5,461 nucleotides of DNA, taken from NCBI GenBank assembly GCA_002452635.1, contig DKEU01000217.1, forward strand, positions 17,574 through 23,034, in the 5' to 3' direction. The notes beneath the pieces are model-generated. The model saw only the letters and a list, made by a program, of their open reading frames with translations, was not told where the DNA came from and ran no database searches. Below, in pieces: positions 1 to 5,311 of this stretch (positions within the stretch are counted from its first letter, which is position 1; each line of letters begins with the position of its first letter). Source of the DNA: Desulfovibrionaceae bacterium UBA6814. Its GTDB lineage: Bacteria; Desulfobacterota; Desulfovibrionia; Desulfovibrionales; Desulfovibrionaceae. Both the position numbers and the translations under genes were made by a program.

Positions 1-629
1 ACTACCGCTACTTCCCGGACCCGGACCTGTTGCCCCTGACCCTGGACCCGGCCTGGATCGAAGAGGTGCGCGCCTCCCTGCCCGAGCTGCCCGAGGCCCG
101 GCGGGAGCGGTTCGTGGCCCAGTTCGGCCTGCCGGACCAGGACGCGGTGGTGCTCACCGGCGACCGGGCCCTGGCCGACTATTTCGAGGCCGCGGCGGCC
201 GTGTATGCCGAGCCCAAGAAGCTGGCCAACTGGATCATGACCGAACTCATGCGCGAGCTGGCCGCGGCCGGCCGCACCGCCCGGGAGTGCGCCTTCACCC
301 CGCCGCAGTTGGCCGCCCTGGTCAGGCTGGTGGAGGAGGGGAGCATCTCCGGCACCGTGGGCAAGCAGGTGCTCTCCGAGCTCTTTCCCGCGGGCGGCGA
401 TCCCGCGGCCTACGTCAAGGACAAGGGCCTGGTCCAGATCTCCGACGCCTCCTCCCTGGACGCTGCGGTGGCCGAGGTGTTGGCCGCGCATCCCAAGGAG
501 TGCGAGCGCTACCGGGCCGGGGAAAAGAAACTCACCGGGTTCTTCGTGGGTCAGGTGATGAAGAAGACCAAGGGCCAGGCCAACCCCAAGCTGGTGGCGG
601 AGCTTTTGGCCAAGCACCTGGGCGGGTAG
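1..629 (+). CDS. gatB: Asp/Glu-tRNA(Asn/Gln) amidotransferase subunit B, C-terminal part (5' truncated by window)
   Basis: GatB is the tRNA-binding subunit of the GatCAB amidotransferase, which converts Glu-tRNA(Gln) and Asp-tRNA(Asn) to Gln-tRNA and Asn-tRNA in the cytoplasm. The reading frame is open from base 3; the first two bases fit the end of an Asp codon, giving the GatB signature (D)YRYFPDPDLLPL. No start lies in the window, and the TTG at 30 is an internal Leu codon. After the signature comes the helical linker, with PKKLANWIMTELMREL at about residues 71-86 of the visible 208. The YqeY-like C-terminal tRNA-recognition domain follows and ends with the conserved KKLTGFFVGQVMKKTKGQANP block (about bases 526-588). 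The C-terminus looks complete. Its stop is 3 bp upstream of the SxtJ-like gene, so the two are probably co-transcribed. The identification is firm; the missing N-terminal catalytic cradle cannot be judged. Confidence 0.97.
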   Translation, partial: YRYFPDPDLLPLTLDPAWIEEVRASLPELPEARRERFVAQFGLPDQDAVVLTGDRALADYFEAAAAVYAEPKKLANWIMTELMRELAAAGRTARECAFTPPQLAALVRLVEEGSISGTVGKQVLSELFPAGGDPAAYVKDKGLVQISDASSLDAAVAEVLAAHPKECERYRAGEKKLTGFFVGQVMKKTKGQANPKLVAELLAKHLGG

Positions 630-632
630 GGC

Positions 633-1046
633 ATGAGCGCGACCGAACTCAAGAAGGGCGCGGGCCGCATGGCCGCCCTGACCCCCAAGCAGTGCACCGA
701 CGCCGGGCTGGCCCTGGTGTTCGTCTTCCTGCTGGTCGCCTTGCTGGGCCGCCAGGACTGGGCTGTGTGGGCCGCCGCGGCGGCGACGCTCCTGCTCATG
801 ACCGCGCCCGCGGTGTACAAGCCCTTCGGGGTGGCCTGGTTCGGCCTGTCCCATGCCCTGGGCACGGTGATGAGCAAGCTCATTCTCTCCCTGGCCTTCT
901 TCCTGGTGGTGACCCCGGTGGCGGCCCTGCGCCGCGCCCTGGGCAAGGACCCCATGCGCCTGCGCCAGTGGAAGGCCGGGCAGGACTCGGTATTCACCGT
1001 GCGCGACGTGACCGTCCAGGCCCAAGACCTGGAACGGCCGTTCTGA
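633..1046 (+). CDS. SxtJ-family small membrane protein
   Basis: This is a 137-residue inner-membrane protein that I assign to the SxtJ family, named after saxitoxin-cluster gene sxtJ; its biochemical role is unknown. Three hydrophobic segments are visible: about residues 24-39, 43-62 and 82-98. The last is followed by the basic RRALGKDPMRLRQW stretch, which resembles the RRxLGKDP motif I associate with the family, and then a polar tail. The genes around it support the call: a DUF5989 ORF and a carbamoyltransferase follow, as SxtK and SxtI accompany SxtJ. The ATG at 633 lies 3 bp after the gatB stop with only a G-rich stretch as ribosome binding site. The ATG at 669 (starting MAALTPKQ), with AAGAAGG at 651-657, is a plausible alternative that would leave all three hydrophobic segments intact. 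Likely function, by inference: membrane partner of the carbamoyltransferase. The family call rests on pattern and context, not on a profile search. Confidence 0.8.
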   Translation: MSATELKKGAGRMAALTPKQCTDAGLALVFVFLLVALLGRQDWAVWAAAAATLLLMTAPAVYKPFGVAWFGLSHALGTVMSKLILSLAFFLVVTPVAALRRALGKDPMRLRQWKAGQDSVFTVRDVTVQAQDLERPF

Positions 1047-1052
1047 TATTCC

Positions 1053-1058
1053 GGAGGG
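1053..1058 (+). promoter_or_regulatory. Ribosome binding site of the DUF5989 gene
   Basis: GGAGGG lies 4 nt before the ATG at 1063, in the 16-nt gap after the SxtJ-like gene. It is the strongest Shine-Dalgarno among the first three genes and supports this very short ORF being translated. Confidence 0.75.
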
Positions 1059-1062
1059 ATAC

Positions 1063-1212
1063 ATGGATTTCCTGAAAGACCTGTGGGCGTTCCTCAAGGT
1101 GCGCAAGAAGTTCTGGCTCCTGCCCATCATCCTGACCCTGCTGCTGTTCGGCGTGCTCATCGTGCTCACCAGCGGCTCGGCCGTGGCCCCCTTCATCTAC
1201 ACCCTGTTCTAG
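1063..1212 (+). CDS. DUF5989 (SxtK-like) single-pass membrane protein, 49 aa
   Basis: This short gene encodes 49 residues starting MDFLKDLWAFLKVRKKFW and ending APFIYTLF. A basic, aromatic N-terminal segment (residues 1-19) precedes one hydrophobic helix (about 19-36), with a short tail containing SGSAVAPF. This plan, the KVRKKFWLLPI motif and the Tyr-Thr-Leu-Phe ending match my recollection of the DUF5989 family: proteins of about 50 residues found beside SxtJ and carbamoyltransferase genes, corresponding to SxtK in the saxitoxin cluster. By the positive-inside rule the basic N-terminus should face the cytoplasm. The start is well fixed by GGAGGG at 1053-1058. No catalytic residues are visible, so a scaffolding or anchoring role for the carbamoyltransferase is inferred. 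Its TAG stop is immediately followed by the palindromic element that separates it from the carbamoyltransferase. Confidence 0.85.
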   Translation: MDFLKDLWAFLKVRKKFWLLPIILTLLLFGVLIVLTSGSAVAPFIYTLF

Positions 1213-1247
1213 CAGGCCGTTGAAAATCCCGCGATGGTTACACTCTC

Positions 1248-1285
1248 TATATCCGTAAGACTCGAAGCCTCGTCTAACGGCTATA
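1248..1285 (+). other. Hairpin A inside the palindromic element
   Basis: TATATCCGTAAGAC (1248-1261) pairs with GTCTAACGGCTATA (1272-1285) at 12 of 14 positions, the mismatches being 1252/1281 and 1257/1276. The loop is 10 nt. There is no T-tract after it, so it is not a standard intrinsic terminator. In the usual form of this repeat as I remember it, this hairpin may be an additional insert in the left half. Confidence 0.6.
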
Positions 1286-1300
1286 GGGCTGCGTTGCTGC

Positions 1301-1352
1301 GAACCCGTCAAACCCTCACGTATGTCGAATACGCTTCGGCCTTGACGGATTC
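1301..1352 (+). other. Hairpin B inside the palindromic element
   Basis: GAACCCGTCAA (1301-1311) pairs with TTGACGGATTC (1342-1352) at 10 of 11 positions. CGTAT (1319-1323) pairs with ATACG (1329-1333) around the loop GTCGA, with an internal bulge between the two helices. GGGC (1286-1289) and GCCC (1362-1365) can extend the base. The structure is similar when read from either strand. No T-tract follows. Confidence 0.6.
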
Positions 1353-1394
1353 TTGCGCCTTGCCCTCGCGGTTTTTGAACGGCCTGGAATAGTT

Positions 1395-1399
1395 AGGAG
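1395..1399 (+). promoter_or_regulatory. Ribosome binding site that fixes the carbamoyltransferase start
   Basis: AGGAG stands 7 nt before GTG 1407 but only 1 nt before the in-frame TTG at 1401. It lies 42 nt downstream of the in-frame TTG at 1353. It therefore selects GTG 1407 and excludes an N-terminal extension made of repeat sequence. Confidence 0.75.
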
Positions 1400-1406
1400 A
1401 TTGACG

Positions 1407-3272
1407 GTGCGCCACGCCATCCTGGGCATCTCGGCCTACTACCACGACGCCGCGGCCGTGCTCCTGGAGAACGGCCGCATCGTGGCCGGCGCGCACGAGG
1501 AGCGCTTCACCCGCAAGAAGCACGACGCCTCCTTCCCGACCAATGCGGTGGGCTACGTGCTCAAGGAGGCCGGGGTGGGCCTGGCGGACCTCACGGCCAT
1601 CGCCTTCTACGACAAGCCCTACCTGAAGTTCGAGCGGCTCCTGGAGACCTACCACGCCTTTGCGCCGCAGGGGCTCCAGAGCTTCCTCTCGGCCATGCCG
1701 GTGTGGATCAAGGAGAAGCTCTTCATGCGCCGCATGCTCTGGGAGGAGCTGGAGAAGGTCGGCCCGGGCCGGCCCACGCTGCTCTTCCCCGAGCACCACC
1801 TGTCCCACGCGGCCAGCGCGTACTACGCCTCGCCCTGGGCCGAGGCCGCGGTGCTCACCGTGGACGGGGTGGGGGAGTGGGCCACCACCACCATCGGGCA
1901 CGGCTCGGGCCGGGACCTGACCATCCTGCGCCAACTCGACTTCCCGCACTCGTTGGGCCTGCTCTATTCGGCCTTCACCTACTTCTGCGGGTTCAAGGTC
2001 AATTCCGGCGAGTACAAGCTCATGGGCCTGGCCCCGTACGGCGACCCGGACGCGGCCGAAACCGCCCGCTACGTGCAGGTGATCCGGGACGAGCTCATGG
2101 ACCTGCGGCCCGACGGCTCCCTGCTCCTGAACATGGCGCACTTCGACTACGCCACCGGCCTGACCATGGTGAAGGACGCCTCGTTCGAGCGGCTCTTCGG
2201 CATCCCGCGCCGCGCGCCCGAGAGCGAGCTGACCCAGCCCTACATGAACCTGGCCCTGGCCATCCAGACCGTCACCGAGGAGGCCGTGCTGCGCATGGCG
2301 GGGACCGCCCGGGACATGACCGGCTCGCCGCGCCTGGTCATGGCCGGCGGCGTGGCGCTCAACTGCGTGGCCAACGGCAAGCTGCTGCGCACCGGCATGT
2401 TCGAGCACGTGTACATCCAGCCCGCGGCGGGCGACGCGGGCGGCGCCCTGGGCGCGGCCCTGGCCGCCTGGCACATCCACCTGGGCCGGGACAAGGTCGC
2501 TGCGCCGGACGGCCGGGACATCATGCAGGGCTCCTACCTGGGCCCCGAGTTCCCGGAGCGCGACATCCGGCGCTGCGCCCGGCGCTTCTCCGCGCCCTTC
2601 ACCCGGTTCGACGACTTCGGCGACCTCTGCGCCATGGTGGCCGGGCTCCTGGACGAGGGCAAGGCCGTGGGCTGGTTCCAGGGCCGCATGGAGTGGGGCC
2701 CCCGCGCCCTGGGCAACCGCAGCATCCTGGGCGACCCGCGGCGGCCGGACATGCAGAAGAAGCTGAACCTCAAGATCAAGTACCGCGAGGGGTTCCGGCC
2801 CTTCGCCCCCTCGGTGCTGGCCGAGGCCGCGGACGAGTACTTCCAGCTCGACGGCGCGCCCTCGCCCTACATGCTCCTGGTGGCCCCGGTGCGGGAGGCC
2901 CACCGCAAGCCCCTGCCGGAAGGGTACAACCAGCTCCCCCTGTACGACCGGCTCTACGTGCTGCGCTCCGACATCCCCGCGGTCACCCACGTGGACTACT
3001 CGGCCCGCATCCAGACCGTGCACCCGGAGACCAATCCGCGCTACCACGCGCTCATCAGCGCCTTCCAGGAGCGCACCGGCTGCGGCCTGGTGGTGAACAC
3101 CAGCTTCAACGTGCGGGGCGAGCCCATCGTGTGCACCCCCGAGGACGCCTACCGCTGCTTCATGCGCACCGAGATGGACCACCTGGTTCTGGGCGACTTC
3201 CTCTTCGACAAGGAGGCCCAGCCCCCGTTTGAAGATGAGGGCGATTGGCGCAACGAATACGAGCTTGATTAA
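1407..3272 (+). CDS. NodU/CmcH-family O-carbamoyltransferase (SxtI-like)
   Basis: This 621-residue enzyme should use carbamoyl phosphate and ATP, via a carbamoyl-adenylate, to carbamoylate a hydroxyl group of an unidentified acceptor. The N-terminal Kae1-like domain opens with ILGISAYYHDAAAVLL. It carries the metal-binding HHLSH (H130, H134), the DGVGEW turn (D153) and PAAGDAGGALGAA (D343). This set and its spacing fit the iron-binding residues of TobZ as I recall them. GGVALNCVANGK is at 314-325. The C-terminal YrdC-like carbamoyltransferase domain shows QGRMEWGPRALGNRS (425-439), KYREGFRPFAPS and NTSFNVRGEP (564-573). Length is typical and no key motif is missing. Start GTG 1407 is chosen because AGGAG lies 7 nt upstream. 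It follows the SxtJ-like and DUF5989 genes, matching the saxitoxin sxtI/J/K grouping. The substrate is not readable from sequence; a toxin is not implied. Confidence 0.93.
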   Translation: MRHAILGISAYYHDAAAVLLENGRIVAGAHEERFTRKKHDASFPTNAVGYVLKEAGVGLADLTAIAFYDKPYLKFERLLETYHAFAPQGLQSFLSAMPVWIKEKLFMRRMLWEELEKVGPGRPTLLFPEHHLSHAASAYYASPWAEAAVLTVDGVGEWATTTIGHGSGRDLTILRQLDFPHSLGLLYSAFTYFCGFKVNSGEYKLMGLAPYGDPDAAETARYVQVIRDELMDLRPDGSLLLNMAHFDYATGLTMVKDASFERLFGIPRRAPESELTQPYMNLALAIQTVTEEAVLRMAGTARDMTGSPRLVMAGGVALNCVANGKLLRTGMFEHVYIQPAAGDAGGALGAALAAWHIHLGRDKVAAPDGRDIMQGSYLGPEFPERDIRRCARRFSAPFTRFDDFGDLCAMVAGLLDEGKAVGWFQGRMEWGPRALGNRSILGDPRRPDMQKKLNLKIKYREGFRPFAPSVLAEAADEYFQLDGAPSPYMLLVAPVREAHRKPLPEGYNQLPLYDRLYVLRSDIPAVTHVDYSARIQTVHPETNPRYHALISAFQERTGCGLVVNTSFNVRGEPIVCTPEDAYRCFMRTEMDHLVLGDFLFDKEAQPPFEDEGDWRNEYELD

Positions 3273-3276
3273 AGGA
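3272..3276 (+). promoter_or_regulatory. Ribosome binding site of mtnA
   Basis: AAGGA overlaps the last base of the carbamoyltransferase TAA stop and is 8 nt from ATG 3285. This arrangement suggests translation of mtnA from the same transcript. Confidence 0.65.
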
Positions 3277-3284
3277 ATCTTCGC

Positions 3285-4325
3285 ATGGAATTTCATATCC
3301 GCTTCGACGACGCGGGCCGCAACCTGCTGCTCCTGGACCAGCGCTACCTGCCCACCCGCGAGGACACCTTCACCTGCACCGACACCGACCAGACCGTCTA
3401 CGCCCTGCAGACCATGGTGGTGCGCGGGGCCCCGGCCATCGGCGTGACCGCGGCCTACGGCTGCTTCCTGGCCGCGCGCGAGGCCGGCGACGGGGAGGGG
3501 TGGCGGGAGCGGCTGGACGCGCTGCTCACCAAGCTGGAGAACGCCCGGCCCACGGCCGTGAACCTGCGCTGGGCCGTGGAGGAGATGCGGGGGACCTGGG
3601 ACAAGTCCCTTACCCAGCCGCAACTCCTGGAGAAGTGGCTGGCCCAGGCCAAGGACATCCACGCCGCGGACATCGCCATCAACACCAGGATGGGGGCCTT
3701 CGGCGGCGCGCTGGTGCCGGACGGCGGCACGGTCATGACCCACTGCAATGCGGGCGCGCTGGCCACCGCGGGCTACGGCACCGCCCTGGGCGTGGTGCGC
3801 GGTGCGGTGGACATGGGCAAGTCGGTCAAGGTCATCGCCAACGAGACCCGGCCCTTCCTGCAGGGCGCGCGGCTCACCGCCTGGGAGCTGCACTACGACA
3901 AGATTCCGGTCACCGTGGCCTGCGACAACGCCTGTTCCCTGCTCATGTCCCGGGGCATGGTGGACCTGGTGGTGGTGGGCGCGGACCGCATCGCGGCCAA
4001 CGGCGACGCAGCCAACAAGATCGGCACCTCGGGGGTGGCCATCCTGGCCAGGCACTACGGCGTGCCCTTCTACGTGGCCGCGCCCCTGTCCACCATCGAC
4101 CTGCGCACCGCCACGGGCAAGGACATCCCCATCGAGGACCGCACCCCCCGCGAGGTGACGCATGTCGGGGAAACGCAGATCGTGCCGGACGGGGTGCCGG
4201 TGTTCAACTTCGCCTTCGACGTGACGCCCGCGGACCTCATCGCCGGCATCGTGACCGAGATGGGCGTGCTGCGCCCTCCCTACACCGAGAGCATCCGCGC
4301 GGCCTTTGCCAGCGTCGGCAAGTAG
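3285..4325 (+). CDS. mtnA: S-methyl-5-thioribose-1-phosphate isomerase
   Basis: MtnA converts 5-methylthioribose 1-phosphate to 5-methylthioribulose 1-phosphate in the cytoplasm, part of methylthioadenosine salvage or the related dihydroxyacetone-phosphate shunt. The 346-residue protein is full length for the family, which shares its fold with eIF2B alpha/beta/delta. Visible hallmarks are VVRGAPAIG (45-53, sugar phosphate binding), THCNAGALAT with the catalytic-type Cys154, NETRP (186-190), GADRIAANGDAANKIGT with the catalytic-type Asp233 and Lys245, and the terminal FNFAFDVTP (308-315). Having both the Cys and Asp argues for a true isomerase rather than a regulatory eIF2B-like paralogue. ATG 3285 has AAGGA 8 nt upstream and lies 12 bp after the carbamoyltransferase, so it probably shares that transcript. 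No mtnP, mtnK or aldolase partner is in the window, so which downstream route is used is open. Confidence 0.96.
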   Translation: MEFHIRFDDAGRNLLLLDQRYLPTREDTFTCTDTDQTVYALQTMVVRGAPAIGVTAAYGCFLAAREAGDGEGWRERLDALLTKLENARPTAVNLRWAVEEMRGTWDKSLTQPQLLEKWLAQAKDIHAADIAINTRMGAFGGALVPDGGTVMTHCNAGALATAGYGTALGVVRGAVDMGKSVKVIANETRPFLQGARLTAWELHYDKIPVTVACDNACSLLMSRGMVDLVVVGADRIAANGDAANKIGTSGVAILARHYGVPFYVAAPLSTIDLRTATGKDIPIEDRTPREVTHVGETQIVPDGVPVFNFAFDVTPADLIAGIVTEMGVLRPPYTESIRAAFASVGK

Positions 4326-4444
4326 CCGCGAACCTCTTCCGCCGAGTCGCGGGGAGGCAACCCCGTGCTCCCCATCGCCATTGCCATCGGACGCCGGCGC
4401 GGGCAGGCCGGGGCGGTCGGACGATCCTGGCCGCGGGGGCCGGT
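4326..4444. other. Convergent intergenic gap without a clear terminator
   Basis: The 119 bp between the stops of mtnA and the minus-strand gene contain no ORF I can support. A 5-bp stem CGGGG/CCCCG (4350-4354 with 4361-4365, loop AGGCAA) is present. A 7-bp stem GGCCGGT/ACCGGCC (4438-4444 with 4454-4460) overlaps the minus-strand stop codon. Neither is followed by a T-tract on either strand, so Rho-dependent or weak bidirectional termination is all that can be suggested. Confidence 0.35.
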
Positions 4445-5281
4445 TCAGGCCCGACCGGCCGGTATCTCGATCACGTCGCCGGTGCAGGCCTTTTCGATGC
4501 CGAAGGCGGCGTGGAACCTGGCCAGGGCCGGCAGCGCGGTGCAGTGCATGGGAAGGAGGCGCGCCACGTTGCGCTCCCGGAAATAGGCGATGCTCTTTTC
4601 CAGCACGTCGTCGCACTGCAGGAGATGGAAGCCGCCCACCACCGTGTGCAGCCGGTCTTCTCCGGTCACCTGCCGGGCCTGTTCGCAGATGTTGCATATC
4701 CCGGCATGGGAGCAGCCGGTGACCACCACCAGGCCCTCGGGGGTGGTGATGGCCAGGGCCGTGTCGTCGGGAAGGTGCTCCGGCCGCCTTTGGCCATTCT
4801 CCATCCGATAAAAGGGGGTGGTCTTGGCCTCGAAGTCGTTGCGCCGGGGTATCTCGCCGAGAAACCAGACCGTCTCGGTGAGCCGGAAGGGGCCGCACGA
4901 TTCGTGAAGGGCGAAGGCCGCGGCCGCGCTGGATCGCGGCATGGCCATGCCGTTGTATTCGCCGCTCGGCCGGTAGCGGTCGGCAAAGACCTCCGGGTGG
5001 GCGAGGAGTCTGGGCCGGACGCCGGCCCCGGCCAGGGCGGGGAGCCCGTCGGTGTGGTCCCAATGGCCGTGGCTGAGGACGATCCACTGCGCGCTGTGCA
5101 GGTCAATGGCGCTGAGTCCGGCGTTGGCGAGGATCACCTCCGAGGGGCCGGTGTCGAAAAGGATGTCGCATTCGGCCGAGATGAAAATCGCGAGCCCGTG
5201 TTGCGCGGAGAATTTCTTGTCCAGGAATCCCATTCGGGCCTGGTCTTCACACAGGATGGTCATTCGCAGTGGCTGCGGCAT
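4445..5281 (-). CDS. Metallo-beta-lactamase-fold hydrolase, dihydropterin/RFA-P synthase-like group
   Basis: This 278-residue cytoplasmic protein of the metallo-beta-lactamase fold resembles the group annotated as 7,8-dihydropterin-6-methyl-4-(beta-D-ribofuranosyl)-aminobenzene-5'-phosphate synthase-like (COG1237-type). Motifs, numbered from the chosen start, are ILFDTG (D43), LSHGHWDH (H71, H73, D75, H76), GCSHAGICNIC (H192), VVGGFHL (H219) and LLPMHCT (H246). That gives a full set of likely di-metal ligands. The substrate is uncertain: in methanogens the group serves methanopterin synthesis, whereas bacterial members mostly lack a proven role. ATG 5281 is preferred over ATG 5302 because AGGGAGGG lies 5 nt upstream of it. 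The protein is rich in cysteine (9), including a CNIC pair just after the H192 motif. It begins 30 bp after the ABC ATPase stop and probably shares its transcript. Confidence 0.88.
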   Translation of the reverse strand: MPQPLRMTILCEDQARMGFLDKKFSAQHGLAIFISAECDILFDTGPSEVILANAGLSAIDLHSAQWIVLSHGHWDHTDGLPALAGAGVRPRLLAHPEVFADRYRPSGEYNGMAMPRSSAAAAFALHESCGPFRLTETVWFLGEIPRRNDFEAKTTPFYRMENGQRRPEHLPDDTALAITTPEGLVVVTGCSHAGICNICEQARQVTGEDRLHTVVGGFHLLQCDDVLEKSIAYFRERNVARLLPMHCTALPALARFHAAFGIEKACTGDVIEIPAGRA

Positions 5282-5286
5282 GGATT

Positions 5287-5294
5287 CCCTCCCT
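5287..5294 (-). promoter_or_regulatory. Ribosome binding site that fixes the metallo-hydrolase start
   Basis: Read on the minus strand, AGGGAGGG is 5 nt from ATG 5281. The in-frame ATG at 5302 lies upstream of this site and has no comparable signal, so the longer 285-residue form is unlikely. Confidence 0.75.
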
Positions 5295-5311
5295 GGGCGC
5301 ATCCGGCCTGC

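Larger units (their letters stand above)
1213..1386. repeat. Palindromic intergenic element with inverted ends and two internal hairpins
   Basis: The 174-bp stretch is bounded by imperfect inverted repeats. The left arm at 1213-1234 begins CAGGCCGTTGAAAATCCC. The right arm at 1366-1386, read on the minus strand, begins CAGGCCGTTCAAAAACCGCG; the arms agree at about 18 of 21 positions with one gap. Between them lie hairpin A (1248-1285) and hairpin B (1286-1365 overall), so a single strand could fold as a three-way junction. It is visibly poorer in G+C than the flanking genes and has no credible ORF. From memory, the right half (the CGTATGTCGAATACG and CTTGACGGATTCTTGCGCC region) resembles a dispersed intergenic repeat seen many times per genome in deltaproteobacteria, but copy number cannot be seen here. 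It could be a REP/BIME-like or MITE-like element; I see no clear target-site duplication. It begins on the base after the DUF5989 stop and ends 8 bp before the carbamoyltransferase Shine-Dalgarno. Confidence 0.7.

Noticed and set aside
287..1075. 262-codon plus-strand frame across the gatB end and the SxtJ-like gene
   Set aside because: It overlaps two supported genes out of frame and is Gly/Arg-rich shadow sequence without recognisable motifs.
1220..1252. Possible sigma-70-like promoter TTGAAA ... TATAT in the left part of the palindromic element
   Set aside because: The spacing is about 20 nt or more for any acceptable -10 hexamer, and both parts fall within the inverted arm and hairpin A, which explain the sequence better.
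994..1311. Minus-strand 105-codon open frame across the DUF5989 gene and the repeat
   Set aside because: It overlaps the better supported DUF5989 gene, spans half of the palindromic element and shows no recognisable domain.
1353..1406. N-terminal extension of the carbamoyltransferase from TTG 1353, or a start at TTG 1401
   Set aside because: The 1353 start lies inside the repeat with no ribosome binding site. The family begins at the ILGISAYYHD strand, and AGGAG is correctly spaced only for GTG 1407.
4438..4460. Intrinsic terminator for mtnA or the minus-strand metallo-hydrolase
   Set aside because: The 7-bp GC-rich stem has no T-tract on either side and overlaps the coding end and stop codon of the minus-strand gene.
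1308..5087. A 1259-codon open frame on the minus strand antisense to the carbamoyltransferase and mtnA
   Set aside because: It opposes two clearly coding genes, reads as low-complexity Gly/Ala/Arg/His/Val-rich sequence, and its end runs through the palindromic element. Strong G/C bias at third positions removes stops from the antisense frame; no domain is recognisable.
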